Shown here: in pieces, positions 16,895-25,299 of the stretch | Layout of the letters: every line of letters starts with the position of its first letter | Numbering within the stretch: the stretch's first letter is position 1 | From: Micromonospora sp. HK10 | Lineage (GTDB): Bacteria; Actinomycetota; Actinomycetes; Mycobacteriales; Micromonosporaceae | Length of the DNA stretch: 40,632 bases | Reading direction: 5' to 3' | NCBI RefSeq assembly: GCF_000982955.1 | Contig: NZ_KQ058702.1 | Coordinates: forward strand, 1-40,632 | The notes under the pieces: generated by a model | The model's input: the letters and a program-made list of their open reading frames with translations, nothing else | Told to the model about the DNA's origin: nothing | Database searches by the model: none | Program-made: the position numbers and the translations under genes

Positions 16895-17350
16895 GTGACG
16901 AGCGTACGGGCGCTGACCGCCGCGGACTGGCCGGCCCTCTGGCCGATGCTGTGCGACATGGGGGTGGGCGACGAGCCCGCCGCGGCCCACCGGGAGCGCT
17001 TCGGGCGCCTGCTGGCCGACCCGCGGTGGGCGCTGCTCGGCGCGGTGGCCGCCGGCCGGCTCGCCGGGTACGCCGCCGCCCAGGACCTCGGCCCGCACCT
17101 GCGCTCCGGCGACGCCCACCGCACCGCCCGGCTGCACGACCTCTACGTCGACCCGCGACGACGCCGGCACGGAGTGGGCCGGGCGCTGTTCGATGCGGTG
17201 TCGCGCTGGGCGACCGTGCGCTGCCGCCATCTGGAGTGGCAGGCGCACCGGGAGCGGGCCGCGCCCTTCTACGAGCGCCTCGGCCACGTTGGCGACCCCT
17301 GCCCGCAACCGGACTACCCGACCTTCCTCCTCGACCTCGAACCGCGCTGA
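16895..17350 (+). CDS. GNAT-family N-acetyltransferase
   Basis: The protein has 151 residues, typical for a single GNAT domain that transfers acetyl from acetyl-CoA. The acetyl-CoA motif A is LHDLYVDPRRRRHGVGRALFDAV (split at residues 80-102, with R91-H92-G93-V94-G95 as the pyrophosphate loop), and the C-terminal motif B is AAPFYERLGHV. The substrate is unknown. GTG 16895 is the first good start after the divergent MEDS-STAS gene. The frame is open further upstream, but that stretch is antisense to MEDS-STAS. The stop codon lies inside the first unit of a 10-bp tandem repeat. Confidence 0.85.
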   Translation: MTSVRALTAADWPALWPMLCDMGVGDEPAAAHRERFGRLLADPRWALLGAVAAGRLAGYAAAQDLGPHLRSGDAHRTARLHDLYVDPRRRRHGVGRALFDAVSRWATVRCRHLEWQAHRERAAPFYERLGHVGDPCPQPDYPTFLLDLEPR

Positions 17351-17410
17351 GCCGCGCTGAGCCGCGCTGAGCCGCGCTGAACCGCGCTGAACCGCGCTGA
17401 GCCGCGCTGA
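17341..17410. repeat. Seven 10-bp tandem repeats spanning a stop codon
   Basis: Seven contiguous units of RCCGCGCTGA (R is A or G) run from 17341 to 17410. The first unit contains the last codons and the TGA of the acetyltransferase gene. Because the unit is 10 bp and contains TGA, the array puts a stop in every plus-strand frame. Confidence 0.9.
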
Positions 17411-17435
17411 GCCGGGCCGCGCCGGGCGTCGCCGC

Positions 17436-17951
17436 TCAGGTCAGCGGGCGGGCGATGCCCCGGGTGTGGTCCACGATCGCCGCGCCGACCACCGTGGCGG
17501 TCAGCGGAAGCATCTCCAGGCAGCGCCGCACCGCGGCGGCCATCAGCGCGTTCGGCACCCGCATCGACAGCGTGCAGTGCGGCACCCAGCGCCCCGGCTG
17601 GTAGTGCTCGGCCAGCTCGATGCCGGCCCGGGCCAGCCGGTGGTGCACCCGGGCGTGGTGCGCGAGCAGCTCGGTGGTGACCGCCGGACCGAGCCAGAGC
17701 ACCCGGCCGACGAACTGGCCGGCGTGCTGGAACTCCAGGCGCAGCGGCGCCGCCACCACCGTCCCGGCGAGCGCCTCGGCGACCCGCTCCGGGTCGAAGC
17801 GGGGCGCCACCGCGAGCGACACGTGCGGGCGGTGCCGCTGCTCCAGCAGCGACCGCATGCTCTGCACGCCCTCGGCCTCCAGCGCGTCCCAGAGCACCCG
17901 GATCCGCCGGGTGGCGTCGGTGTCCAGATACAGCTCCAGCGCCGCGACCAC
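17436..17951 (-). CDS. 2'-5' RNA ligase / cyclic phosphodiesterase family (2H superfamily)
   Basis: The protein has 171 residues. Two HxS/T motifs, HVSL (43-46) and HCTL (125-128), define the 2H phosphoesterase fold of LigT/ThpR-like proteins. These hydrolyse or form 2'-5' or 2',3'-cyclic phosphate bonds in RNA; the physiological substrate is not predictable. The start appears to be GTG 17951. A frame-shifted ATG at 17953 is not usable. No strong ribosome binding site is visible. It converges with the acetyltransferase across the 10-bp repeat array. Confidence 0.85.
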   Translation of the reverse strand: MVAALELYLDTDATRRIRVLWDALEAEGVQSMRSLLEQRHRPHVSLAVAPRFDPERVAEALAGTVVAAPLRLEFQHAGQFVGRVLWLGPAVTTELLAHHARVHHRLARAGIELAEHYQPGRWVPHCTLSMRVPNALMAAAVRRCLEMLPLTATVVGAAIVDHTRGIARPLT

Positions 17952-17971
17952 ATGATCAGCCTAAGGGGGAG

Positions 17972-17996
17972 GTTTGCCGGGCCCGGATGGCGGTAC
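17972..17996 (+). promoter_or_regulatory. Possible stress-sigma-type promoter of the DinB-like gene
   Basis: GTTT (17972-17975), 15 nt and CGGTAC (17991-17996) differ from GNNT-N15-GGGTAC by one base. The predicted leader before GTG 18036 would be about 33 nt. This is weaker than the two GTTT-N15-GGGTA sites at katE and at 25300. Confidence 0.3.
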
Positions 17997-18035
17997 TGCG
18001 GAACTGCCATCCCGACGACGGAGGAGCGTGCAGCC

Positions 18036-18545
18036 GTGGACGTGGGCGACCTGCTGACCGAGGCGTACGGCCGGCTGCCCGGCCTGGTCGAGGGGGCAGT
18101 GGCCGGGCTGAGCCCCGAGCAGCTGCGCCGGGCGCCGGCGCCCGGGTCGAACCCGGTGGGCTGGCTGGTCTGGCACCTGACCCGGATCCAGGACAGCCAG
18201 CTGTCCGAGCTGATCGGCGGCGGACAGCTCTGGCTCGACGGCGACCGGGCCAGCCGGTTCGGGCTGCCCGCCGACCCGGACGACACCGGGTACGGGCACG
18301 GCCCCGAGCAGGTCGCCGCGGTCCGGCCGGAGGACGGGCAGGCGCTCCTCGACTACCACCGGGCGGTGCTGGACCGGACCCTGGCGTACCTGCGCGGGCT
18401 GTCCGCGGCCGACCTGGACCGGGTGGTGGACGAGAACTGGGACCCGCCGGTCACCCTCGGCGTGCGGCTGCTCAGCGTGCTCGACGACGACCTGCAGCAC
18501 GCCGGCCAGGCCGCGTACGTGCGCGGGCTCATCCTGCGGGGCTGA
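18036..18545 (+). CDS. DinB-superfamily protein (DUF664-like)
   Basis: The protein has 169 residues predicted as a four-helix bundle. Three His positions typical of metal-binding DinB proteins are visible: H52 in WLVWHLTRIQDSQ, H109 in LLDYHRAVL, and H155 in DDLQHAGQAAYVRG. Members include mycothiol- or bacillithiol-dependent transferases. Mycothiol is the actinobacterial thiol, so a thiol-transferase role is possible but unproven. The start is GTG 18036 with GAGGAG at 18021-18026. Its 3' end overlaps the convergent GH88/105 gene by 17 bp. Confidence 0.85.
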   Translation: MDVGDLLTEAYGRLPGLVEGAVAGLSPEQLRRAPAPGSNPVGWLVWHLTRIQDSQLSELIGGGQLWLDGDRASRFGLPADPDDTGYGHGPEQVAAVRPEDGQALLDYHRAVLDRTLAYLRGLSAADLDRVVDENWDPPVTLGVRLLSVLDDDLQHAGQAAYVRGLILRG

Positions 18546-19503
18546 CCGCCGCCCGGGCCAGCGCGGCGTGGGCGAGCAGATGGCACGCCTGCGCCTCCGG
18601 GGAGGTGCCCGGCCGGGCGAAATCGGGGGCGCCGCTCACCCCGGTCACCCGCCCGTACCGGTCGACCCGCCGGTCCGCCGCCGCCAGCAGCTGCGCGCCG
18701 GTCTCCCGCCACGACGCCGGCAGCCAGCCGTCGGCCACCCCGGTCAGCGCCGCGTACGCCAGCAACTGGGCGGTGTTGGCCTCGCGGAACGTGCCCGGGT
18801 CGTCCAGCACGTCGGAGAAGAGCCCGTCCGCGCCCCGGTACGCCAGGCAGGCCGTGAGCACCGCCGCCGCGTGCCCGGCCAGCTCGTCGCGGAGCCCGGC
18901 CGGCCAGTGCGTCGCCAGGTGCAGCGCCCGGGCGATCCCGGCGACCACCCACCCGTTGCCGGTGCCCCAGTGCTCCGGCCGGTCCAGCGTGCCCCGGTCC
19001 TCGTCCCAGCGGGCCGCGTACAGGCCGCTGCGCGCGTCGTACAGCCGGCGGCGGTGCCCGGCGACCTGCGCGGCGGCCAGGTCGGTCCGGCCGCACAGGG
19101 CCAGCAGCGGCACCACCATGTACACCGTGTCGGCCCAGACCTGACGGCTGTCGAGCAGGTGGAACAGGGTCCCGTCGGCGGCCCGGGGAGCCCGGGTCAC
19201 CAGCCAGTCGAGCTGCGCGTCGAGGGCGGCGGCGAAGCGCGGGTCCCCGTCGGCCCCGGCCGCGTACCGGACCACCTCGCCGCAGGCGGCGCCGTTGACC
19301 GCGCCCGCCTCGCCGGAGACGTCACCGAGCCGACCGTCCGGGCGCTGCCGGGTCACCGCGGCGTCGGCGACCAGCACGGCCAGCTCACCCCGGCCCAGGT
19401 CCAGCAGGGCCTGCCCGGTCACCCCCTGCTCCCAGGACTGGCGTTGCATGGCGAGCAGGGCGCCGAGCACCCGCTCGGTGGTGGCGTCGGTCGGCATCGG
19501 CAT
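18529..19503 (-). CDS. GH88/GH105-family unsaturated glycuronyl hydrolase-like protein
   Basis: The protein has 324 residues with an (alpha/alpha)6-barrel pattern. The N-terminal MQRQSWEQGVTGQALLDLG, DSRQVWADTVYMVVPLLAL (Asp125 in the place of the catalytic Asp) and HWGTGNGWVVAGIARAL match the unsaturated rhamnogalacturonyl hydrolases. These remove 4,5-unsaturated uronic acids from oligosaccharides made by polysaccharide lyases. There is no signal peptide, so it would act in the cytosol on imported oligosaccharides. No lyase or transporter is adjacent. The start is ATG 19503, with an alternative ATG two codons later. Confidence 0.8.
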   Translation of the reverse strand: MPMPTDATTERVLGALLAMQRQSWEQGVTGQALLDLGRGELAVLVADAAVTRQRPDGRLGDVSGEAGAVNGAACGEVVRYAAGADGDPRFAAALDAQLDWLVTRAPRAADGTLFHLLDSRQVWADTVYMVVPLLALCGRTDLAAAQVAGHRRRLYDARSGLYAARWDEDRGTLDRPEHWGTGNGWVVAGIARALHLATHWPAGLRDELAGHAAAVLTACLAYRGADGLFSDVLDDPGTFREANTAQLLAYAALTGVADGWLPASWRETGAQLLAAADRRVDRYGRVTGVSGAPDFARPGTSPEAQACHLLAHAALARAAVSPAG

Positions 19504-19528
19504 GGCTCCGGCATACCCCGTCCGGGCA

Positions 19529-19567
19529 CGCTCCGCTCACCCGGAGCGGGTGAGTTGAGCTCACCCC
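19529..19567. promoter_or_regulatory. Overlapping alternative inverted repeats in a divergent promoter region
   Basis: CTCACCC (19536-19542), GGGTGAG (19548-19554) and CTCACCC (19560-19566) give two mutually exclusive hairpins that share the middle arm. CGCTCCG/CGGAGCG (19529-19535, 19542-19548) adds a third. They lie between the GH88/105 gene and the SCP2-debranching enzyme pair. They could be an operator with repeated half-sites. Confidence 0.35.
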
Positions 19568-19611
19568 GCGGCCGGGGACCCTGCGGGGACGACCGGACGG
19601 GGGAGGCACCG

Positions 19612-19983
19612 ATGGGCGACGCGGCGGCGGACTACCTGAACGACCGGGTGGCTGGCCGGCACCCGGACCTGGCGGAGTACATCCGCGGCACGCTCCGCCT
19701 CGACCTGCGCGACGGCGGCAGCACCGAGCACTGGCACCTCACCATCGACCGGCAGGAGGTGCGGGTGAGCCGCAGCTTCGACGTGGCCGACCTGGTCATC
19801 CGGGCCGACCGGGGGGTCTTCGACCGGATCGCGCAGGGCCGCGAGCACGTGGCGGCGGCGCTGCTGCGCAACGACCTCACCGTGGAGGGCAACCTGGAGC
19901 TGCTGATGACCCTGCGCCGGATCTTTCCCGGGCCGGCCGACGCCCGGCACCCCCGCGACGTCGCCCGGGGCGGGTCGCGATGA
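19612..19983 (+). CDS. SCP2 sterol-transfer-domain protein
   Basis: The protein has 123 residues, a single SCP2-like lipid-binding domain (RGTLRLDLRDGG, HWHLTIDRQEVRV, DLVIRADRGVFDRIAQG, LTVEGNLELLMTLRRIF). The fold binds lipids or acts as a C-terminal module of other enzymes. Here it stands alone but overlaps the debranching enzyme gene by ATGA (19980-19983), so the two are co-translated. The start is ATG 19612 with GGGGGAGG at 19599-19606. The functional link to glycogen metabolism is not obvious. Confidence 0.85.
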   Translation: MGDAAADYLNDRVAGRHPDLAEYIRGTLRLDLRDGGSTEHWHLTIDRQEVRVSRSFDVADLVIRADRGVFDRIAQGREHVAAALLRNDLTVEGNLELLMTLRRIFPGPADARHPRDVARGGSR

Positions 19984-22085
19984 GGCCGCACCTGGTCCAC
20001 GTCCTGTCCGGCAACTCGTTCGCGCTCAGCGACACGCAGGGCGACATGGAGGTCGACCCGTACGCCCCGATCGGCCTCTTCTCCTTCGACACCCGGTTCC
20101 TGTCCCGCTGGGTGCTCAGCGTCGACGGGGAGCGGCTGCACGCCCTGTCCCGCGACGAGCTGACCTACTTCGAGACCCGGTTCGTGCTGGTCCCCGGCAC
20201 CGCCAGCCACTACGTCGACTCGGACATCTCGGTGATCCGGCACCGGTCCCTCGACGAGAGCTTCCACGAGCGCCTCACCGTGCTCAACCACTCCGTCCAG
20301 CCGGCCGAGTACACCGTGCGGTTGGAGATCGGCAGCGACTTCGCCGACACCTCCGAGATCCTGCGCCCCGCCCCGCGCCGGCCGGTGGTCGCCGCCGACT
20401 CGAACCGCCGGCAGCTGCGCCTGCGCCACCAGCGGGACGAGTTCATCCGGGAAACCCTGGTCACCAGCACCGAGCCGGTGGCCGTCGACGAGCAGGGGAT
20501 GACCTTCCAGATCCGGCTCGCGCCGAACGGGGAGTGGCACACCGATCTGGTCGTCGCCACGATCATCCACGGGGCCGGCGGGCGGGACCTGCGGGCCAGC
20601 CTGCAGTCGCACCGGGAGCACGTCCACCACACCATGAACACCGAGCTGACGCGCTGGCTGGACAGGGCTCCGCAACTGGTCGCCGACCGCAAGTCCCTGG
20701 AGTCGGCGTACCGGCAGGCGCTGACCGACCTGGCCGCGCTGCGGTACGTGCCGCTGACCTACCGCGAGCCGGTGCCGGTGGGTGGCCTGCCCTGGGCGAT
20801 GGCGCTCTACGGCCGGGACGCCATGATCACCTGTCTGCAGACCCTGCCGTTCACCCCCGAGCTGACCCCGGCCACCCTGCACCTGCTCGCCTCGGTGCAG
20901 GGCGGGCAGCTCGACGACTACCACGACGAGGAACCCGGCAAGATCCTCGCCGAGCTGCGCTACGGCGAGGCGGCCGCGTTCGGCGAGCAGCCCACCGCGA
21001 TCTACTACGGCGCGGCCGACACCACCCCGCTCTTCGTGGTCCTGCTCGACGAGTACGAGCGGTGGAGCGGCGACGGCGACCTGGTCCGGCAGCTGCGCCA
21101 CCCGGCCCGGATGGCGCTGGACTGGCTGGACGAGTACGGCGACCTGTGCGGCGACGGCTACCTGCGCTACCAGACCCGCAACGACCTCACCGGGGTGGCC
21201 AACCAGATCTGGCGGAACTCACCCGACGCCGTCGCCGACCGGGACGGCCGCCAGCCACCCTTCCCCCGGGCCACCTGCGAGCTGCAGGGGTACGCGTACG
21301 ACGCGAGGATGCGCGGCGCCCGGCTGGCCCGCGAGTTCTGGGACGACCCGGCCTATGCCGACCGCCTGGAGGCGGACGCGGCCCGGCTGCGGGACCGCTT
21401 CAACCGCGACTTCTGGCTGCCCGATCGGGAGTACTACGCGCTGGCGTTGACCCCGGACGGCGAGCCGGTCGACGCGCTCACCTCGAACCTCGGCCACCTG
21501 CTCTTCACCGGGATCGTCGACCCGGAGCGCTCGGCCGCCCTCGCCGCGCACCTGTCCGGCCCGGAGCTCTTCACCGGCTGGGGGGTCCGCACGTACGCCA
21601 CCGGGCAGCGGCCGTACAACCCGGTCGGCCCGCACCTGGGCGCGGTCTGGCCGTCGGACAACGCGCTGATCGCGGCCGGCCTGCGCCGCTACGGTCACGA
21701 CGCCGAGGCGGCCCGGATCGCCGCCGGCATGTTCGCCGTGGTGGAGACCATGGGCGGCTCGGTGCCGGAGGTGATCGCCGGCTACCCCCGCGAGGTCACC
21801 AAGTACCCGGTCCGGCTCCCGGCCGCCGGCCGGCCGCAGTCCTGGGCCTCGGGAGCGCTGCTGATGCTGCTCGCCACCATGCTCGGGCTGCGCCCCTGCG
21901 GGGACAACCTGCTGGTGAGGCCGGAGATCCCGGTCGGGTACGGGCGGATCGAACTGACCGACGTGCCGGGGCGCTGGGGTCGCGCGGACTCGTTCGGCCG
22001 CGAGCGGCCCCCGGGCCGGACCAGTCCGCGCCTGCGCGGCGGGCAGTCCGGGCCGGGACAGCCGCACCGGGCCACCGCCGGGTAG
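19980..22085 (+). CDS. Amylo-alpha-1,6-glucosidase / glycogen debranching-type enzyme
   Basis: The protein has 701 residues. The N-terminal beta-sandwich domain of bacterial glycogen debranching enzymes (about 1-210; LSGNSFALSDTQGDM, GLFSFDTRFLSRW) is followed by an (alpha/alpha)6 glucosidase domain (about 230-680). Recognisable stretches are GGLPWAMALYGRDAMIT, NQIWRNSPDAV and WPSDNALIAAGLRRYG. It should hydrolyse alpha-1,6 branches or related glucosides in the cytosol. Some family members act on other alpha-glucosides, so the substrate is not certain. The C-terminal 40 residues are disordered and Gly/Arg/Pro-rich. It is translationally coupled to the SCP2 gene. Confidence 0.88.
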   Translation: MRPHLVHVLSGNSFALSDTQGDMEVDPYAPIGLFSFDTRFLSRWVLSVDGERLHALSRDELTYFETRFVLVPGTASHYVDSDISVIRHRSLDESFHERLTVLNHSVQPAEYTVRLEIGSDFADTSEILRPAPRRPVVAADSNRRQLRLRHQRDEFIRETLVTSTEPVAVDEQGMTFQIRLAPNGEWHTDLVVATIIHGAGGRDLRASLQSHREHVHHTMNTELTRWLDRAPQLVADRKSLESAYRQALTDLAALRYVPLTYREPVPVGGLPWAMALYGRDAMITCLQTLPFTPELTPATLHLLASVQGGQLDDYHDEEPGKILAELRYGEAAAFGEQPTAIYYGAADTTPLFVVLLDEYERWSGDGDLVRQLRHPARMALDWLDEYGDLCGDGYLRYQTRNDLTGVANQIWRNSPDAVADRDGRQPPFPRATCELQGYAYDARMRGARLAREFWDDPAYADRLEADAARLRDRFNRDFWLPDREYYALALTPDGEPVDALTSNLGHLLFTGIVDPERSAALAAHLSGPELFTGWGVRTYATGQRPYNPVGPHLGAVWPSDNALIAAGLRRYGHDAEAARIAAGMFAVVETMGGSVPEVIAGYPREVTKYPVRLPAAGRPQSWASGALLMLLATMLGLRPCGDNLLVRPEIPVGYGRIELTDVPGRWGRADSFGRERPPGRTSPRLRGGQSGPGQPHRATAG

Positions 22086-22102
22086 GCGCCCGCCCCCGGC
22101 CG

Positions 22103-22801
22103 TCAACCCACCGGGTCGCCGACCCGGTCCGACCCGGCCGGGTCGGTGCCGGCTGTAGCGGCCGGGGTGGGGCGGGAGCCCCGTGCCAGGGCGTGGTCCG
22201 CCCCGACGAAAAGAAGGCCGAGCAGCCAGAACGCGAACGCGAAGAAGAGCGCGCTGAGCCCCACGCCGGCGTAGCCGAGCTGCCCGACGTCGAGGAACGG
22301 GTACGGGTAGCGGTGCACGAGCAGGCCGCGTACCAGGGCGAACCCGAGGTACGCCACCGGGAACGCCAGCCACCAGGCCGCGTACCGGGGGCGGAGCCGG
22401 CCCCGCCGGTCGACCAGGGCCCAGTCGGCGACCGCCAGCAGCGGCACGATCGTGTGCAGGAACTGGTTGCCCCACCACTCGCCCGGGGTCCGGTCCGGCT
22501 GGACCATGGCGAACGGGCTGGCCGGATTGGCCAGCACCAGGTGGTACACCGTGCCGGTGATGGTGATGTAGAGGGTGACCGCGCCCTTGAGCGCGGGCGG
22601 CGGCTCCGGCCGGCCCCGCCCGGCCCGAACGGCGGCGTATCCGGCGAAGACGCCGACCGCCAGGTTGCTCTGGATGGTGAAGTAGGGCAGCAGGCCGGTC
22701 AGCGTGGCCGGACCGAGCGCGGTCAGCACGATGCCGGCCAGCACGCCCAGCAGGACGGCCAGGCGGAGGAGGATCGCCGTCCGGCGACGCCGCGCAGTCA
22801 T
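22103..22801 (-). CDS. Pr6Pr-family integral membrane protein
   Basis: The protein has 232 residues with six predicted membrane segments. The pattern LLPYFTIQSNLAVGVFAG, VTLYITITGTVYHLVLA, FLHTIVPLLAVADWALVD and YPYPFLDV is that of the Pr6Pr/FAR-17a-related family. Its function is unknown. It has a Pro/Gly-rich cytosolic tail. The start is ATG 22801. The last codons contain an ACCGGGTC-GCC-GACCCGGT inverted repeat, which may double as a terminator opposite the debranching enzyme gene. Confidence 0.85.
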   Translation of the reverse strand: MTARRRRTAILLRLAVLLGVLAGIVLTALGPATLTGLLPYFTIQSNLAVGVFAGYAAVRAGRGRPEPPPALKGAVTLYITITGTVYHLVLANPASPFAMVQPDRTPGEWWGNQFLHTIVPLLAVADWALVDRRGRLRPRYAAWWLAFPVAYLGFALVRGLLVHRYPYPFLDVGQLGYAGVGLSALFFAFAFWLLGLLFVGADHALARGSRPTPAATAGTDPAGSDRVGDPVG

Positions 22802-22935
22802 CGGGGCAAGCTATCAACCGCCACCGGCCGCCGCCCGCGGGGCGGAGGACGGCCGGATCAGCGTCGAGCGGACCGACCGTCGCGGGCCCGTCGGCCCGGC
22901 GGGTCCGGCGGAGGGTCGCGGTCGGGACGGCCGGG

Positions 22936-23685
22936 TCAGCGTTGGGGCGGCCCGACCGTGGCGGGGCGGTTCGCCGTCGGCTCGTCCGGCCGCACGGGTG
23001 GTGTGGCGGGAACGGCCGGCACGGTCCGGGTGTGCTGCGGGCGGTCGGCCGGCGTCGGCCGCTTCGACGGGTCGCCGGTCGGCGGCCGGTTGACCAGCCG
23101 GTCGCAGTAGTCGTCGACCCGGTCCGGTCCACCGGCGGCGGCGACCAGGTCGGCGAAGGGCGCGGTGCCCAGCACCTGCCGCCGGCTCGCGGCCGGCCCG
23201 GCCCGGTATGACGTGCAGAGACCGGTCAGCGCGGCGGCCGGGCGGTCGGGGCCGCCGGTCGGGCGGCCGGCCGGGGTGGGGGAGGGGTCCCGGACCGGGG
23301 TTGGCGAGTCGGGGCCGCCGGCTCCGCTGACGCGGGGCGCCGCGCTGGGCTCGGCCCGGCCGGGCAGGCCCGGTAGGGTGCCCGTGACGGCAGCCAGCGC
23401 CACCCCGCCGCTGCCGGCGGCGAGCAGGGCGGCCAGGGCGAGCCTCGCCCCGAGCAGGCGGGGGCGGCGGCGCGCGGGGCGGGCGGCCGGCGGGACCGCG
23501 GTGCCGGCCCGGGCCGCCCGGAACGCCTGGAGGGCGGCCGCCTCGCCGCCGAACTCGTGCGGGTGCGGGGCGGCGCGGACGGCGGCCAGGAGCCGGACCA
23601 GCACCTCGGTGCCGTCCTGCGGATCACTGACCGGACCGACGAGCAGTCGCTCGACGGTCTCCTGGTCCATGCGGTGGGCGTTCAT
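22936..23685 (-). CDS. Single-pass membrane protein, anti-sigma-like layout, unknown function
   Basis: The protein has 249 residues. A hydrophilic N-terminal domain (1-75; DQETVERLLVGPVSDPQDG) is followed by one membrane segment (about 77-100) and a Pro/Thr/Ser-rich extracytoplasmic region with CTSYRAG, DDYCDRLVN and a disordered tail. The layout resembles membrane proteins encoded next to ECF sigma factors in actinobacteria, but no sigma gene is adjacent and the zinc-binding HxxxCxxC of classic anti-sigma factors is absent. ATG 23685 is chosen because GAGGGA lies upstream; an ATG five codons later is possible. I do not recognise the family. Confidence 0.75.
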   Translation of the reverse strand: MNAHRMDQETVERLLVGPVSDPQDGTEVLVRLLAAVRAAPHPHEFGGEAAALQAFRAARAGTAVPPAARPARRRPRLLGARLALAALLAAGSGGVALAAVTGTLPGLPGRAEPSAAPRVSGAGGPDSPTPVRDPSPTPAGRPTGGPDRPAAALTGLCTSYRAGPAASRRQVLGTAPFADLVAAAGGPDRVDDYCDRLVNRPPTGDPSKRPTPADRPQHTRTVPAVPATPPVRPDEPTANRPATVGPPQR

Positions 23686-23781
23686 CTCGTGTCCCTCAGC
23701 GCCGCCGCCGCTGCTGGCGTCACACCGGACCCGCGCCAGGCCCACCCTTCAAACCGGCGTGACCGGTCATCGGCGACCGGG

Positions 23782-24288
23782 TCAGCCCATCGTCTTCGCC
23801 CCGTCGATCGACTCCCGGATGATGTCGGCGTGCCCGGCGTGCTGCGCCGTCTCGGCGATGAGGTGCAGCAGCACCCGGCGCACCGTCCAGCTCGCCCCCG
23901 CCTCGAACCAGGGCGCCTGGGGCAGCGGGTGGGCCGCGTCGAGGTCGAGGGTGGCGATCAGCGCGTCGGTCGCCTCGGCCACCCGGTCGAACTCGGCGAG
24001 CAGCCCGGCGAGCGTCTCGCCGTCGACCATCCGGAACTGGGCCGCCCAGTCGATCGGCTCGCGCTGCATCGCCTCGGCGCCACCCTCGGCGAAGCGCATC
24101 CACCGCTGCTCGGTGCCCGCCACATGCTTGATCAGGCCGCCGAGGCACAGCTCGCTGACCGTGCTCCGGGCCGCCGCCTGCTCGTCGGTCAGCCCGTGCA
24201 CGGTCTGCCGCAGGAAGCCGCGGTGCCGTCGCAGGGTGGCCAGCAGGTCCGCCCGCTCGCCGGTGAGGACCTGGTTGGAGACGCTCAT
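23782..24288 (-). CDS. DinB-like protein (DUF664)
   Basis: The protein has 168 residues. It has the DinB/DUF664 helical-bundle pattern with His at LGGLIKHVAGTEQRWM, a central AWFEAG-like segment and VLLHLIAETAQHAGHADIIRE at the C-terminus; the last is a strong signature of the mycothiol-dependent DUF664 group. The substrate is unknown. ATG 24288 is preceded by GGCGGGCGG. It is divergent from the DUF72 gene. A small CCGGTC-loop-GACCGG hairpin (23763-23780) follows its stop. Confidence 0.88.
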   Translation of the reverse strand: MSVSNQVLTGERADLLATLRRHRGFLRQTVHGLTDEQAAARSTVSELCLGGLIKHVAGTEQRWMRFAEGGAEAMQREPIDWAAQFRMVDGETLAGLLAEFDRVAEATDALIATLDLDAAHPLPQAPWFEAGASWTVRRVLLHLIAETAQHAGHADIIRESIDGAKTMG

Positions 24289-24407
24289 ACCGCCCGCCTT
24301 TCCCTCGAGAACCACGGCCACCGTACGGCTGCCCCCCGACATTGCCCGCGCTCCACACCGGACGGCTCCGGTTGCCGATCCCGCCGGATGGCGGTGCACT
24401 GAATTAC

Positions 24408-25298
24408 ATGGGTGTCATCAAGGTGGGCACGTCCTCCTGGGCCGACCAGATGCTGGTCCGCTCCGGCTGGTATCCGCGCGGCGTCAACAGCCCGGCCGGC
24501 CGCCTCGGCTTCTACGCCGAGCGGTTCGGGCTGGTGGAGGTGGACACCAGCTACTACGCGATCCCGACGCCGGAGACCGCCGAGGGCTGGGCCGCGGCCA
24601 CCCCGGACGGCTTCACCTTCGACGTCAAGGCGTTCCGCCTCTTCACCGGCCACCACACCCCGGTCGCGGCGCTGCCCCGCGAACTGCGACCGGCCGGCGG
24701 TGCGAGCCGGATCCGCTGGCGGGACCTGCCCGCCGGGGCGTACGACGAGTTGTGGGACCGGTTCCACGCGGCGCTGGCGCCGCTCGCGGCGGCCGACCGG
24801 CTCGGTGCCGTGCTGCTCCAGTTCCCGCCCTGGCTGACCCGCGGTGAGGCCGCCAAGCAGCGGATCCTGGCGGCCGCCCGGCGGTGCCAGCCCTGGCGGG
24901 TCGGCGTGGAGCTGCGCCACTCCTCCTGGTTCAGCGACGAGGCGGTGGTCGACACGGTGACCTTCCTGCGCGAGCACGGCCTCGGCTACGTCTGCGTGGA
25001 CATGCCGCAGGGGCATCCGTCGTCGGTGCCGCCGATCCTCACCGCCACCGCCGACCTCGCGGTGGTCCGGTTCCACGGCCACAGCACCGCCTGGGAGAGC
25101 GGCGACAAGCAGGAGAAGTTCCGCTACGCCTACGGCGCGCAGGAGCTGGCCCGCTGGGCGGTGCTGCTGCGCGAACTGGCCGAGCAGTGCGCCGAGCTGC
25201 ACGTGCTGATGAACAACTGCTGCGACGGTCAGGCCCAACGCGACGCCGCCCGGCTGGCCGGTCTGCTCGGGGTCGGCACGGCCGCCGCGCCGGCCTGA
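24408..25298 (+). CDS. DUF72-family protein (YecE-like)
   Basis: The protein has 296 residues with the TIM-barrel-like DUF72 pattern. The N-terminal VGTSSWADQMLVRSGWYP, FGLVEVDTSYYAIPTPET, FDVKAFRLFTGH and the later ELRHSSWF, VRFHGHS and HVLMNNCCDGQAQRDA are all family hallmarks. No biochemical role is established for the family with certainty. The start is ATG 24408; the ribosome binding site is weak. It is followed, after a stress-type promoter overlapping its 3' flank, by a small gene on the same strand. Confidence 0.9.
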   Translation: MGVIKVGTSSWADQMLVRSGWYPRGVNSPAGRLGFYAERFGLVEVDTSYYAIPTPETAEGWAAATPDGFTFDVKAFRLFTGHHTPVAALPRELRPAGGASRIRWRDLPAGAYDELWDRFHAALAPLAAADRLGAVLLQFPPWLTRGEAAKQRILAAARRCQPWRVGVELRHSSWFSDEAVVDTVTFLREHGLGYVCVDMPQGHPSSVPPILTATADLAVVRFHGHSTAWESGDKQEKFRYAYGAQELARWAVLLRELAEQCAELHVLMNNCCDGQAQRDAARLAGLLGVGTAAAPA

Positions 25299-25299
25299 G

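Noticed and set aside
17341..17410. Regular repeats as a CRISPR array
   Set aside because: Only 10-bp units and no spacers; a simple tandem repeat.
20534..23110. An 858-codon plus-strand frame over the debranching enzyme and beyond
   Set aside because: It is out of frame with the enzyme, low complexity, and crosses into regions coded on the other strand.
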